Shown piece after piece: positions 14,229 to 24,235 of a stretch of DNA of 64,000 nt (positions are counted from its first letter, which is position 1; each line of letters begins with the position of its first letter). Below the pieces are notes generated by a model. That model was not told the origin of the DNA. It ran no database searches and saw nothing but the letters and a program-made list of their open reading frames with translations. The position numbers and the translations under genes are program-made. Origin of the DNA: Sulfurimonas sp. (GTDB lineage: Bacteria > Campylobacterota > Campylobacteria > Campylobacterales > Sulfurimonadaceae); assembly GCF_028714975.1 (NCBI RefSeq), contig NZ_JAQTLH010000004.1, positions 124,001-188,000 of the forward strand, read 5' to 3'.

Positions 14229-15979
14229 CTCTTCGCTCCCAAAGTTCTGATATCGATATCTTTTATCCACAATATTGTAGCAACTTGTATCAGTTTTTGC
14301 GTAACATCATATGCAAAGGCACTATCGTTTATAAGCGATGTAGCCATTTTTGAGTCAATCTTATTTTCTCTTATAAGCGCATCGATTCGACTGTTTTTTA
14401 TATCATCTAGTGCTTTAGTGTTCTCTTTTAAAAGCTCAATCGAAGATATAGTATCCAAATCATCATCGTGCTCTTTTAGTTTTTCTATAGCATCTATAGT
14501 CTTAGCTATATACAACCGTAAGTTATTATACTCCTCTTGGATATATGTGTTTCTTGATTTTGAGTAGTATGATATGTTTTTTTGCAAGTCCCGCATATTT
14601 TTCATAGCCTCTACGATATCTCTTGAAGCAAGCTTTAGGTTATATACTCTATCTTGATCTTCTTCATTCATGTTTTCTTGAGAAAGCGTAGCATAGTGAA
14701 TTATCTCCCCGTAGAGTGATTTTATCTTGTTTGCATAAGACTCGTTTATATCTTCATCTATGCTCATATCGGAATTTTTAACGGCATTTGCTATATCCGT
14801 ACTTTTAATAAAATCATGTCGATGCAAAAACATTGAGTGTGATATGGCTTCAATTGCACTATCGTAAAGATGAATCGTCTCTTTTCTTATGGATTCTATT
14901 GCGGCATGCGGCACATTGATAACTACATTGTCAAGATATAACGGCTTTGGAGTAAGTTTATTCTCTTCCAAAAAGAGCGTCTCAAGATATTTTACAAATT
15001 GATGCATAAAAGGGGATATCAATATAACCCCAAGAATATTAAAAATAGTATGATAAAGTGCTAGTTTCATACCGTAATTATTATCTGCTATACCTATTTT
15101 TGAAGCTAAAAATATTACAAAATCGCTTAATTGATATAAAAAAATTACTGCAACAACGGCTGTTACGGCATTAAAAATAAAGTGTGAAAGCGCTACTCTT
15201 TTGCCGTTTGCATTTGATGCTATAGCCCCTAAGACGGCAGTAATCGTCTTGCCTATATTTGCTCCGATGACGAGCTCAACCGCATTTATATAGATGATTT
15301 GATTTGTTGCAAGCGCCGTTATGATAAGTGCCATTGTTGCGGCACTAGAGTGCATAATAACAGTTGCCGCAACTCCAAGCGATACATAAACCAAAGCACC
15401 GAAATAGCCCTCAACCGCAAATTTTGACAAATCAAATCTGCTCTCTAAACCTTCAAATCCATCTTTCATATAATCAATACCCAGAAGAATAAACCCCAGC
15501 CCTAGCACTATTTTTCCGATTCCCTGATAATTTTTATTGCTTGAAAATTTTAAGGCTACTCCAAAAATAATCAAAGGCATCGCATAAGTCGCTATATCTA
15601 TTTTTACGCCTAAAGAGGAGATTATCCATGCCGTCGTAGTTGAGCCGACATTTGAGCCGAATATTACACCCACGGCACCGCTTAGAGTGATAAGCTCTGC
15701 ACTTAAAAATGAGATAATTATTATAGAAATCAAAGATGAACTTTGTGTGATAGCTGTTGCTATAACACCTGTTCCTATAGCTTTTGGGATAGTGTTTGTA
15801 CTGACTTGTAAAACTTTTTCCAATAACCCGCTGTTAAATAGCTTAAAACCCTCCTCCATAAAAAGCATACCTACAAAAAATATAGCGACACCGACTATAA
15901 TAATTTTATAGTCATCATTATAAAAGAGTATAAAAGCTAAAGCTAATAAAAAAAACTGATAATAATACTTTTTTAACAT
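14225..15979 (-). CDS. Na/Pi cotransporter family protein with PhoU-like tail
   Basis: 584 residues. The membrane half has two inverted Na/Pi repeats marked by ITQSSSLIS and HSSAATMA, with GSNVGSTTT and GANIGKTITA following each. From about 350 on, a soluble helical domain resembles PhoU. It probably moves phosphate with sodium across the inner membrane. AAGG lies before the ATG. The small coiled-coil gene follows in a 4-base overlap. Confidence 0.88.
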   Translation of the reverse strand: MLKKYYYQFFLLALAFILFYNDDYKIIIVGVAIFFVGMLFMEEGFKLFNSGLLEKVLQVSTNTIPKAIGTGVIATAITQSSSLISIIIISFLSAELITLSGAVGVIFGSNVGSTTTAWIISSLGVKIDIATYAMPLIIFGVALKFSSNKNYQGIGKIVLGLGFILLGIDYMKDGFEGLESRFDLSKFAVEGYFGALVYVSLGVAATVIMHSSAATMALIITALATNQIIYINAVELVIGANIGKTITAVLGAIASNANGKRVALSHFIFNAVTAVVAVIFLYQLSDFVIFLASKIGIADNNYGMKLALYHTIFNILGVILISPFMHQFVKYLETLFLEENKLTPKPLYLDNVVINVPHAAIESIRKETIHLYDSAIEAISHSMFLHRHDFIKSTDIANAVKNSDMSIDEDINESYANKIKSLYGEIIHYATLSQENMNEEDQDRVYNLKLASRDIVEAMKNMRDLQKNISYYSKSRNTYIQEEYNNLRLYIAKTIDAIEKLKEHDDDLDTISSIELLKENTKALDDIKNSRIDALIRENKIDSKMATSLINDSAFAYDVTQKLIQVATILWIKDIDIRTLGAKR

Positions 15980-16043
15980 CGATAACCTTTTGTATAATTC
16001 AATATACTACTATTTTTTCTTTTGATTAAAGTTTAGGGTATAT

Positions 16044-16949
16044 CTACTCAACAATTACTGAAACTTTAGAAGTTCTCCTCATATTAAAAAGAAACACCGC
16101 CGCAAAGGCTAATAAACATCCGATAATTGTCGAGAGAGCCAATACTTCATCATATACTATTAAACTAGAGACAATCGCGCCGATGGGAACTATAAACATA
16201 AATACACCCGTTTTATGCGCTCCGATTTTACCGGCTGAAACAAAATAAAGAGCGGTACTAAATGTTCCGGGAATCACCCCTATAAATGCGATGGTTATCC
16301 AAAACATACTATCGTACGCCCCAAAATCAAACGGACTATGAGGCAGAGCAAAAAGCATATTTATAAAAGCCGTGATACCAAAAACAACAAAAGTATAAAA
16401 CATCAAATCTGCTCTTTTGGCGGCTTTTTGAGATATTATCGTAACAAGAGACCAAACAACGGCACATCCGAGAAAATAGGAACTTTGTATATTTAAAAAC
16501 GCAAATCCGTCAAATGGCACGCGAAGAAGAGTAAGAGCGCCTAAAATGCCTATAAAGAGAGCAGTTATCTGCCTAAGAGAAACTTTTGTGCCTAATATAG
16601 GTATGGATAAAATATAAGTAATGATAGGAGCCAGAGATGTTACAAGCGTACCACCGTATCCCGCTTGACCCTCTGCAAGACCGGCAAAAAAAAGATAGTT
16701 AAACAGCGAAGTCAGTACCCCCGCGCTAAGCATATACAAAAAACCTATTCTATCCGTTTTAAGCGGAGTTTTTAAAAACCAAACGATGGGAATTATGCTT
16801 ATAAAAGAGATGGCATAACGCCAAAATGCGGCAACTTCGGCAGTTGAATGTTCCGCCGCAACCTTACCAGCTGTCCACGCAATACCCCAAAACAGCATAG
16901 CAATAATCATCCATATAAAATATTTTGTACTGTTTTTTGTATCTTTCAT
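16044..16949 (-). CDS. EamA/DMT-superfamily transporter
   Basis: 301 residues with ten predicted transmembrane helices in two EamA repeats. The first repeat has MLFWGIAWTAGK and AAFWRYAISF; the second has LGCAVVWSLVTIISQKAA and a final P-G-rich helix with VPIGAIVSSLIVYDE. Such proteins export metabolites or amino acids; the substrate is unknown. GGAG precedes the ATG. It probably shares a transcript with the ABC-F and hydrolase genes upstream. Confidence 0.85.
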   Translation of the reverse strand: MKDTKNSTKYFIWMIIAMLFWGIAWTAGKVAAEHSTAEVAAFWRYAISFISIIPIVWFLKTPLKTDRIGFLYMLSAGVLTSLFNYLFFAGLAEGQAGYGGTLVTSLAPIITYILSIPILGTKVSLRQITALFIGILGALTLLRVPFDGFAFLNIQSSYFLGCAVVWSLVTIISQKAAKRADLMFYTFVVFGITAFINMLFALPHSPFDFGAYDSMFWITIAFIGVIPGTFSTALYFVSAGKIGAHKTGVFMFIVPIGAIVSSLIVYDEVLALSTIIGCLLAFAAVFLFNMRRTSKVSVIVE

Positions 16950-16980
16950 TAAAAGAACTCCAAATTTAGACAGTCAAACT

Positions 16981-18813
16981 TTAATCCCCAATCTCTGCTA
17001 TTTTCTTGTCAAAATCCTCTGATATCGTGTCAAATTCATTTTGTAAAATCTCCAAGAGTTCAAACATCTTCTCTACCTCTTTTTGCTCCATCGCTACAAG
17101 TTTTGAAAACTCGATGATTTTAAAACTGTCTCCTTTGCTTGAAGCCTCAAGGAGCTTTTTTTGATGTGATGCAAGCGTCTCCTCGCTTTTTATGATAGAA
17201 GCTTCAAGTTTTTCTATTTTTTTCTTTATGGGTGAGACGAGCTTGTTTTTGTTTCTCACTAAATCGGCTTTTGTCTTTTTATTATCTTTAAAACTGTTTT
17301 TTGGTTTTTGTTTAACAAAATCATCTTCCTCTTCTTCCCAACCCATTTTTTCTAAGAAGAGATCATATCCGCCGTCAAAATATTCTGCACCGTTTCTTGT
17401 AAAGATGATAAGCCTATCACAGACACGGCGAAGCAACTCCTCCGAGTGGGTTACGATAATTACGGAGCCCTTAAAATTTTGGATTGCCACGGTTAGAGCC
17501 TCGATAGAGTCCATATCTAAGTGGTTTGTAGGCTCATCAAGGAACAGAAGATTTACATCGCGAGCCAAAATCTGCCCAAGCATTACACGGCTTTTTTCGC
17601 CCCCTGATAGAAGCGAGACTTTTTTATCGGCACTATCTCCGCTAAACATCATAGCACCTGCGATACCGCGTATGGTTTGCGCGGAGAGTTTTGTATTTGC
17701 AGAGTGGATTTCATCTAAAACAGTACTGTTTGGATGCAGTCTTGCGATATTTGTTTGACCGAAGTGTGCAAACGCGGTAGTCGGGTGCATATGAACTTCG
17801 CCGCCAACTGCTTTTAGCTCCCCTGCAATGGTATTTAAGAGAGTTGATTTACCTTTACCGTTTTTTCCGATAATACCGATTCTTTCTCCTTTTTCAAGCA
17901 CAAAAGAGATATTTTTAAACAATATATTATCCGGCGTGTAGCCAAAACTTAGATTTTTTACATCAAGCAAAACTTTTGCGGGCGTATCTTTGTAGTTAAA
18001 ATCAAATTCAAGCGTTGAGTCATAACCCAAATCTTCAAGCAAGTCCATCTTCTCAAGCTGTTTTACTTTTGATTGCGCAAGAGCGGCGGTTGAAGCACGC
18101 GCTTTGTTGCGGGCGATAAAATCCTCAAGCTCTTTTACCTTTTTATCTTGTGAAATCTTCTGCTTTTCATAAAGCTCTTCGTTTGCTTTGAGTTGGTCGT
18201 AAAATTTATGCGTATCGCCCTGAATGATATTTAGGTTTCTGCGGATAATTCCCATTGTATGCGTTGTAACCCCGTCCATAAAATCTCTATCGTGGGTGAT
18301 GATGATAACTTCGCCCTCAAATGCTTTTAAAAAGTTTTTTAACCATCTAAGAGAGAGGATGTCGAGATAGTTTGTCGGCTCATCCAAAAGCAGTAAGTTC
18401 GGTTCGGTTACTAAAAGCTTTGCAAGGTTGATACGGATTTGATAACCGCCTGAGAATGAGAGCGGATTTTTATCCAAATCCTCCTGAGTAAAGCCCAAGC
18501 CAAAAAGGATTTTTTCCACCCGATAGATATCGTACTTCATATCCTCTTCAAGTGCAAGTGCCGCTTCTTCTCTTAGCGTGCTTTCGCTAAACTCAAGATA
18601 CTGTTTAAGTGCGCCTATCTTATACCCTTTTGGGATAACTATTTCACCTACATCCGGTGTCTCTTCGCCGAGTATGAGTTTAAAAAGGGTTGACTTTCCG
18701 CTACCGTTTCTACCTACAAGTCCGACTTTATTGCCGGAGTTTAGTTTGAAATTAAGATTGCTAAAAAGCTCTTGTTTGCCGAAATTTTTTGAAATATTTA
18801 TTAGTTGTATCAT
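16981..18813 (-). CDS. ABC-F family ATPase
   Basis: 610 residues with two ABC domains and no membrane part. Walker A loops are GRNGSGKST and GKNGKGKST; signature loops are LSFSGGYQI and LSGGEKSRV; Walker B segments are LLLLDEPTN and LLFLDEPTN. A charged linker (about 200-270) joins the halves, and the C-terminal 100 residues form a coiled coil as in Uup/YheS-type members. ABC-F proteins act on the ribosome; which subtype this is cannot be settled by eye. Confidence 0.92.
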   Translation of the reverse strand: MIQLINISKNFGKQELFSNLNFKLNSGNKVGLVGRNGSGKSTLFKLILGEETPDVGEIVIPKGYKIGALKQYLEFSESTLREEAALALEEDMKYDIYRVEKILFGLGFTQEDLDKNPLSFSGGYQIRINLAKLLVTEPNLLLLDEPTNYLDILSLRWLKNFLKAFEGEVIIITHDRDFMDGVTTHTMGIIRRNLNIIQGDTHKFYDQLKANEELYEKQKISQDKKVKELEDFIARNKARASTAALAQSKVKQLEKMDLLEDLGYDSTLEFDFNYKDTPAKVLLDVKNLSFGYTPDNILFKNISFVLEKGERIGIIGKNGKGKSTLLNTIAGELKAVGGEVHMHPTTAFAHFGQTNIARLHPNSTVLDEIHSANTKLSAQTIRGIAGAMMFSGDSADKKVSLLSGGEKSRVMLGQILARDVNLLFLDEPTNHLDMDSIEALTVAIQNFKGSVIIVTHSEELLRRVCDRLIIFTRNGAEYFDGGYDLFLEKMGWEEEEDDFVKQKPKNSFKDNKKTKADLVRNKNKLVSPIKKKIEKLEASIIKSEETLASHQKKLLEASSKGDSFKIIEFSKLVAMEQKEVEKMFELLEILQNEFDTISEDFDKKIAEIGD

Positions 18814-18823
18814 ATTTTATTTT

Positions 18824-19357
18824 TTACCTTTTTATCTCTTCTAATATCCACTGCCACTCGCCGTAACCGCTAGAGGCATTTATATGCCCTGCGTTTTCTA
18901 AAACTTTCATCTCTATACCAAGCGCTTTTTGAAGTTCTGCTGCCTCATCCCTACTCATATAGGGGTCATTTGTCGATGTTACAAGCAGAGACTCTTTTGC
19001 ATAAAGCTTTGATGGTATTTCACAAGGAAAAAAACTCTCCAACTCTTTAATGTCACACTTAAAACTCGGCGGAACTACAAGAAAAAGTTTCTCAATCACC
19101 GGTAGTTTTATCTCATTACAGATGTGAAACCAGAGTATATTTGCGATGGAGTGGCAAACTACTACGGTAGGTTTAAACTCCTCAATCTCTTTGATTAGCT
19201 CTCTCATCCACACATCTTTTTGTGGAAAATCGACATCGCTAAACTTTAAAAAACTGACACATCCGTAATCTTTTGCAATCTCTGCTGCCAACCAACTCTG
19301 CCAGTGGGGAAAGTCGCTTCCGCCCCAGCCGTGCAAAATCAAAATCTTCTGTTTCAC
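18824..19357 (-). CDS. RBBP9/YdeN-type alpha/beta hydrolase
   Basis: 177 residues, typical for the RBBP9 (DUF1234-like) serine hydrolases. ILHGWGGSDFPHWQSWL forms the oxyanion side, VVCHSIAN carries the nucleophile Ser (GHSLG-like with Cys in place of Gly), NDPYMS holds the Asp, and ENAGHINASSGYGEW the His. The GTG start follows GAGAG. The physiological substrate is unknown. Confidence 0.85.
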   Translation of the reverse strand: MKQKILILHGWGGSDFPHWQSWLAAEIAKDYGCVSFLKFSDVDFPQKDVWMRELIKEIEEFKPTVVVCHSIANILWFHICNEIKLPVIEKLFLVVPPSFKCDIKELESFFPCEIPSKLYAKESLLVTSTNDPYMSRDEAAELQKALGIEMKVLENAGHINASSGYGEWQWILEEIKR

Positions 19358-19492
19358 TCTCTATTCCTGTTAAAATTGCCAAGTCGACTGCACCGATGCA
19401 AATTTTAGTGGAAGTATACCAAATATGATAAAAGAATCGGATAAGCTAAAGAACTCTATAATCAAACTAAGAATTATTTAAAAGGTATAAGG

Positions 19493-20884
19493 GTGGAGAA
19501 GAGAAGTATTAAAGTAATTACCGTAACCCGCTTACTGCAGGTTTTTATTGTTGCTACATTGATTATAGTTTCTATAGTTCTTTTAAGTTACAGAAGTTTT
19601 TTTCAGTTTATAGTAGAAAATAAAATCCATTCAATTTCAGAAATTATAAAAGCCGGTTTGACATCGCACATGAAAGCCGGAATAATGGATAAACGAGACT
19701 ATTTCTTGGATGAAATATCTTCGGTTCATGATATAAAAACTATTAAAATTATTCGCGGAGATGCAGTCATAAAAGAGTATGGCGAATCAACCTTGTCCGA
19801 AAAGAAGCTAAACAGTAACCTTAGAGCTATTTTAGAAAAAAAAGAGGTATATATAGAGTGGAGAGATATGCAAAGCAGCGTTAAATCGGTTGTTCCTTAT
19901 ATCGCAAATTCCAGCTGTCTGCAGTGCCATCATGTCAAAGAGGGTACGGTTTTGGGCGCTGTAGATATTGAAATGGAGATTGATGCATACCAGAACTTTG
20001 TCATAAAAAACAGTTATGTGATTATTGCAGCTCTGCTTTTATTTGCGTTAGCCGTAGTGTTTAATATGTTTCATGTCATTGAGCGTTATATAAGCAAACC
20101 TCTTTTAGATATTATCGATGAAACTAAAGATGCTTATTTTTTACATAAAAATATAGACAGCAATAAGTATGAAAGTAAAGAGTTTGAGGATGTTGCATTA
20201 AGCGTAAATAATTTTAACAGAACCGTTATAGAAAAAGAGAATGAGCTAAAATATAAAAACAAACAACTTCAACTTTTAAATGAGGAGATAGAATCGACTC
20301 TAAAAGAGACTATGCTAATGATAGGAAAAATAGAGGAGATTCGTTCATTTCCTACAAGCCAACACACAAAACGAGTTGCCACGCTAAGCACAATAATTGC
20401 AAAAGAGTACGGATTAAGCGATGAGCAGATAAAACTCATAGAGATAGCATCGCCTCTTCATGACATAGGAAAAGTCGGAATCGCCGATGCTGTTTTAAAT
20501 AAACCGAGCGGATTGACTCAAGATGAGTTTAATATTATTAAGTCCCACTCTCTTTTTGGATATAACATTTTAAAAAATTCTAAACGAGAGATACTAAAAA
20601 CTGCGGCTTTAATTGCTTATGAACATCATGAAAAATATGACGGAACCGGTTATCCGCAAGGGCTAAGGGGCGAAGAGATTTCTATCTATGCGCGCATTGT
20701 TGCGATTGTAGATGTTTTTGACACTCTGCTCTCTGAGCGAGTATATAAAGAGCCATGGCCGGTAGAAGATGTCGTTGCCTTTTTAAAAGAGCAAAGAGGC
20801 AAGCAATTTGAGCCGAAACTGGTAGATATATTACTAGAAAATATTGATGAGTATGTAGAGATGCATAGAGATTTGTCAATATAA
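19493..20884 (+). CDS. HD-GYP c-di-GMP phosphodiesterase with periplasmic CxxCH sensor
   Basis: 463 residues. Two transmembrane helices (about 12-34 and 172-194) enclose a periplasmic domain with CLQCHH at 142-147, a covalent haem c attachment motif. A coiled coil leads into an HD-GYP domain: HD at 323-324 in LHDIGKVGI, HHEKYDGTGYP at 378-388 with the GYP triad intact. It should hydrolyse c-di-GMP in response to a redox, gas or ligand signal at the haem. The GTG start follows AAAGGTATAAG. The gene stands alone and ends facing a GGDEF gene. Confidence 0.88.
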   Translation: MEKRSIKVITVTRLLQVFIVATLIIVSIVLLSYRSFFQFIVENKIHSISEIIKAGLTSHMKAGIMDKRDYFLDEISSVHDIKTIKIIRGDAVIKEYGESTLSEKKLNSNLRAILEKKEVYIEWRDMQSSVKSVVPYIANSSCLQCHHVKEGTVLGAVDIEMEIDAYQNFVIKNSYVIIAALLLFALAVVFNMFHVIERYISKPLLDIIDETKDAYFLHKNIDSNKYESKEFEDVALSVNNFNRTVIEKENELKYKNKQLQLLNEEIESTLKETMLMIGKIEEIRSFPTSQHTKRVATLSTIIAKEYGLSDEQIKLIEIASPLHDIGKVGIADAVLNKPSGLTQDEFNIIKSHSLFGYNILKNSKREILKTAALIAYEHHEKYDGTGYPQGLRGEEISIYARIVAIVDVFDTLLSERVYKEPWPVEDVVAFLKEQRGKQFEPKLVDILLENIDEYVEMHRDLSI

Positions 20885-20913
20885 AAGCAACTCTATTTAT
20901 GGTATGCGGATTA

Positions 20914-20940
20914 AAGGTTTTATGTAAAATATAAAACCTT
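20914..20940. terminator. Perfect hairpin between convergent HD-GYP and GGDEF genes
   Basis: AAGGTTTTAT (20914-20923) pairs with ATAAAACCTT (20931-20940) around a 7-base loop. It overlaps the stop of the minus-strand gene. Neither side has a strong T run, so it is only a possible two-way terminator. Confidence 0.4.
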
Positions 20941-21837
20941 ATTTCTACCGTTCTCTTTTACGTTATACAGCATCTTATCCGCAGCCGATATCAACTCTTC
21001 TTTACTGCCGCAAGTATGTGGATACATAGTTGCCACTCCTACACTTGCGGTAAGCGTAGGTATAACTGAAGAGTTTTTATTCGGGATGCCTAAAGCACGA
21101 ATATTATCAATCAAATCATTCATCATATCAAAAGAATTTTCGGCAGTAGTATCACCGAGCACTATCGCGAACTCTTCTCCACCGTATCTTGCACAAAGGT
21201 CGGCAGGTCTATGTGTAAATTTTTTAAGCACGGCACCGACTCTTTTTAAGCACTCGTCTCCCGCTTGATGTCCGTAGGTATCATTTAACGACTTAAAATG
21301 ATCAAGGTCGATAATTGCCAGCGAAAGAGGCAGCTTTAACCGCGCGCAACGCTTCCACTCGTTATCCAAAAATTCATCAAAATATCTACGATTGGCAATA
21401 TCGGTAAGTCCGTCAATACGAGATTGGTTTAATACTTTCTCTTCGGCTAATACTCTTTCTGTGATATTTTCATGTGAAATAACATAATACTCTTTATCTT
21501 CTAGCCCAAACGGTATAACTCTCATCATAAACCATCTCTTTTCATACGGGCTGTGACACGGATATTCAAAGTAAAAAAAGTCTTTTACTTTGTTAATAAC
21601 ATCTCTTATACCCTCGGCTGCTTTGGCTCCAAGTTCATCGCCGCATGATGCAGATTTGTCACACTCTTTGAGATAATTAATCTTATCCCAAACATTATGC
21701 ATCGAGCAATTATTGCTTTCCCCAAATGCAATCCAACTCTTATTAACATACACAATCTTCCCATCTTTATCAATTACGGAGATATGTTGCGTTACCGTGT
21801 CAAGAACTGACTTTAAAAATTTGTGCGAGTTTATCAT
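20920..21837 (-). CDS. PAS-GGDEF diguanylate cyclase
   Basis: 305 residues with no membrane segment. A PAS domain covers about 10-130 (TVTQHISVIDKDGKIVYVNKSWIAFG...). The GGDEF domain follows with the active loop RYGGEEFAIV and the inhibitory RxxD site (RPAD) five residues before it. It should make c-di-GMP in the cytosol. It faces the HD-GYP phosphodiesterase, so synthesis and breakdown enzymes for the same messenger sit tail to tail. AAGGA precedes the ATG. Confidence 0.92.
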   Translation of the reverse strand: MINSHKFLKSVLDTVTQHISVIDKDGKIVYVNKSWIAFGESNNCSMHNVWDKINYLKECDKSASCGDELGAKAAEGIRDVINKVKDFFYFEYPCHSPYEKRWFMMRVIPFGLEDKEYYVISHENITERVLAEEKVLNQSRIDGLTDIANRRYFDEFLDNEWKRCARLKLPLSLAIIDLDHFKSLNDTYGHQAGDECLKRVGAVLKKFTHRPADLCARYGGEEFAIVLGDTTAENSFDMMNDLIDNIRALGIPNKNSSVIPTLTASVGVATMYPHTCGSKEELISAADKMLYNVKENGRNKVLYFT

Positions 21838-21918
21838 GATAAATCCTTCAAAAATTACATTGCCGATGTTGTATTTTACTGCAATATTTGTAATTTTTGA
21901 GGTAGAAGTTTTAATTAT

Positions 21919-23307
21919 TTAACTGTGAGCAGTTATTGCCTTATCTATCCTTGAAATCGTTTCGTCTTTACCGATTATCGCCATTACACTGTCAAGTCCC
22001 GGTCCGCTCATTTTTCCTAAAAGCGCAACGCGAAGCGGCTGACCGATTTTACCAAAACCGATGCCCATCTCATCGACAACTTCTTGCATTAAGTGGTGGT
22101 AATCACTTGGCAGATGAAGTTCACTTGAAGCGATTACCTTCGCTTTGAAATTATTTAAAACCTCTACGGCATCACCTTTAAATGATTTCTCAACAGCTTT
22201 TTCATCAAAAGTTGCAGGAGCAATAATTATCTCATTTACGAGCAGTGCCATCTCTTTAAGCGTTTTTGCTCTCTCTTTTAGGGCATCGAGTAAAATCTCT
22301 TTTTTATCATGTGAAGTAAGCAGCAAACCGTACTGCTCAAGCATCTCTGCCAACTCACTGTTTGGAGTATTTTTGATATAGTGAGAGTTTAGCCAGTCAA
22401 GTTTTTCCGTGTTATAGATTGATGCTGATTTATTGATGTTTTTAGGGTTAAAAAATTCCATCATCTCATCCATCGAGAAAATTTCCTGATCTCCGTGACT
22501 CCATCCAAGACGAACTAAAAAGTTTAGAAGTGCTTGCGGAGTATAGCCCATCTCTTTATATGCCATAACATCGGTTGCACCGTCTCTTTTAGAGAGTTTT
22601 TTACCCTCGTGGTTATGAATCATCGGTACATGGTAAAACTTCGGTACTTCAAATCCGAGTGCCTCATAAACCACTATCTGTTTTGGCGTGTTTGAGAGGT
22701 GGTCATCCCCGCGGATAACCTCTGTAACTCCCATAAGATGGTCATCAATCGCTACGACAAAGTTATAAGTCGGCGAACCGTCGCCTCTTGCAATAACAAA
22801 ATCATCCAAAATATCTTCAGCTTGAAAAGAGATATCGCCTTTTACGCCGTCACGAACCAAAATTTCACCGCTAAGAGGCGCTTTTATGCGGATAACAGGC
22901 TCTATGCCCTCCGGCGGAGTGCCTGTAAAATCACGATATTTGCCGTCGTATTTCGTCCGTTCTTTATTTGCCATTTGAGTCTCTCTAAGCGCGTCTAGCT
23001 CCTCTTTTGACATATAGCATTTGTAGGCTTTTCCCTCTTCTAAAAGCTGTTTGATATAAACTGCGTAAATATCATCTCTTTGCGACTGATAAATTATCTC
23101 TCCGTCATGCTCTAAACCCAGCCAATGAAACGCTTTTACAATCGCCTCTGCAGCCTCTTGTGAGTTTCTAGCCTTATCCGTATCTTCAATGCGAAGAAGA
23201 AACTTCCCGCCGTTTTTTCTAGCCCAAAGATATGAAAAAAGAGCCGTTCTTAAACCGCCGATGTGCAGATAACCGGTAGGACTTGGAGCAAAACGAGTTA
23301 CAACCAT
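21919..23307 (-). CDS. gltX: Glutamyl-tRNA synthetase
   Basis: 462 residues. RFAPSPTGYLHIGGLRTAL carries the HIGH-type motif and KLSKRDGA the KMSKS-type motif. Both are intact, and the C-terminal anticodon-binding helical domain is present. Many Campylobacterota have two GluRS enzymes, one serving tRNA-Gln; which one this is cannot be decided from the window. It is divergent from the SurA-like gene, 91 bases away. Confidence 0.95.
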   Translation of the reverse strand: MVVTRFAPSPTGYLHIGGLRTALFSYLWARKNGGKFLLRIEDTDKARNSQEAAEAIVKAFHWLGLEHDGEIIYQSQRDDIYAVYIKQLLEEGKAYKCYMSKEELDALRETQMANKERTKYDGKYRDFTGTPPEGIEPVIRIKAPLSGEILVRDGVKGDISFQAEDILDDFVIARGDGSPTYNFVVAIDDHLMGVTEVIRGDDHLSNTPKQIVVYEALGFEVPKFYHVPMIHNHEGKKLSKRDGATDVMAYKEMGYTPQALLNFLVRLGWSHGDQEIFSMDEMMEFFNPKNINKSASIYNTEKLDWLNSHYIKNTPNSELAEMLEQYGLLLTSHDKKEILLDALKERAKTLKEMALLVNEIIIAPATFDEKAVEKSFKGDAVEVLNNFKAKVIASSELHLPSDYHHLMQEVVDEMGIGFGKIGQPLRVALLGKMSGPGLDSVMAIIGKDETISRIDKAITAHS

Positions 23308-23398
23308 AAAAAAACCTTTATAAAATAGTTGTCGAATTTTAGGCTATTATTTGTTAAAAGCGGGTAAAATACCTATCTTAAATTTTACAGGATTTTCA

Positions 23399-24235
23399 AT
23401 GTATAAAATATTTTTACCTCTTCTTTTTAGCGCAATACTTAGTGCTGAGTTAATTAACGGTGTCAGTGTTATCGTAAAAGGGGATATTATCACTCTTTAT
23501 GATGTCAAAGAGGAGATGCGTGTATTAAATGCCAATTCAACGATCGCGACCGACTCTTTAATAAGAAAAAAACTTGAAGCTTCAGAGATAAGCGAGAGAA
23601 AAATCAGCGTAACAAGCAGTGACGTTTACGATGATATCAAAAAAGTAGCAGCTGCAAACAAGATGGGCATAGATGAGTTTTATGAGGCAGTGAGAAACTC
23701 AAACGGTTTTAGTTCCGCAGAGTTTAAAGAAAAAACAAAAGAGAAACTCCTCTCTCAAAAACTCTACTCCGCTATAGCTTACTCATCGATTGATACACCA
23801 AAAGAAGATGAGATAAAAGAGTATTATGAGCTGCATAAAGAGGATTTTTTGCATCCGGTCGCTTTTAAAACTACAATATATAGTTCACAAAACAGGGATG
23901 CTCTTCAAAAAAAGATAACCTCTCCTATGTACAACGCTACCGATGTAAGAGTCGAAGAGCAGACACTTGCGTTTGAAAGAATTTCGCCGGAGTTGGCTAA
24001 ATTGCTTCAAAATACGCAAATAAACAGTTTTACTCCGATAATATCCGAACCAAACGGCTCTTTTGTAAGCTTTTATCTAAAAGAGATTCAAAATCCAAAA
24101 GAGACAAATTATGAGGGTCTTAAAAATCAGATAGTCAATCTGATTATGGAGCGAAAGAGAGAACAAGTTCTAAGCGACTACTTTGCAAGACTAAGAGGAA
24201 ATGCGGAGATTCAAGTTATCAGAGAAGTAAAATAG
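23399..24235 (+). CDS. SurA-like periplasmic chaperone
   Basis: 278 residues from MYKIFLPLLFSAILSAE, a good signal peptide. I start at 23399, since AGGA lies just upstream and the longer TTG frame adds only a non-signal-like extension. INGVSVIVKGDIITLYDVKEEM is the typical SurA N-terminal opening. The rest is helical with a shortened rotamase-like part that lacks obvious parvulin active-site residues. It probably helps fold outer-membrane proteins. The stop is immediately followed by the dCMP deaminase ATG. Confidence 0.75.
   Translation: MYKIFLPLLFSAILSAELINGVSVIVKGDIITLYDVKEEMRVLNANSTIATDSLIRKKLEASEISERKISVTSSDVYDDIKKVAAANKMGIDEFYEAVRNSNGFSSAEFKEKTKEKLLSQKLYSAIAYSSIDTPKEDEIKEYYELHKEDFLHPVAFKTTIYSSQNRDALQKKITSPMYNATDVRVEEQTLAFERISPELAKLLQNTQINSFTPIISEPNGSFVSFYLKEIQNPKETNYEGLKNQIVNLIMERKREQVLSDYFARLRGNAEIQVIREVK

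Noticed and set aside
17192-17758. 188-codon plus-strand ORF inside the ABC-F gene
   Set aside because: Exact antisense of a clear ABC-F coding region with Ser/Phe-rich translation; a shadow.
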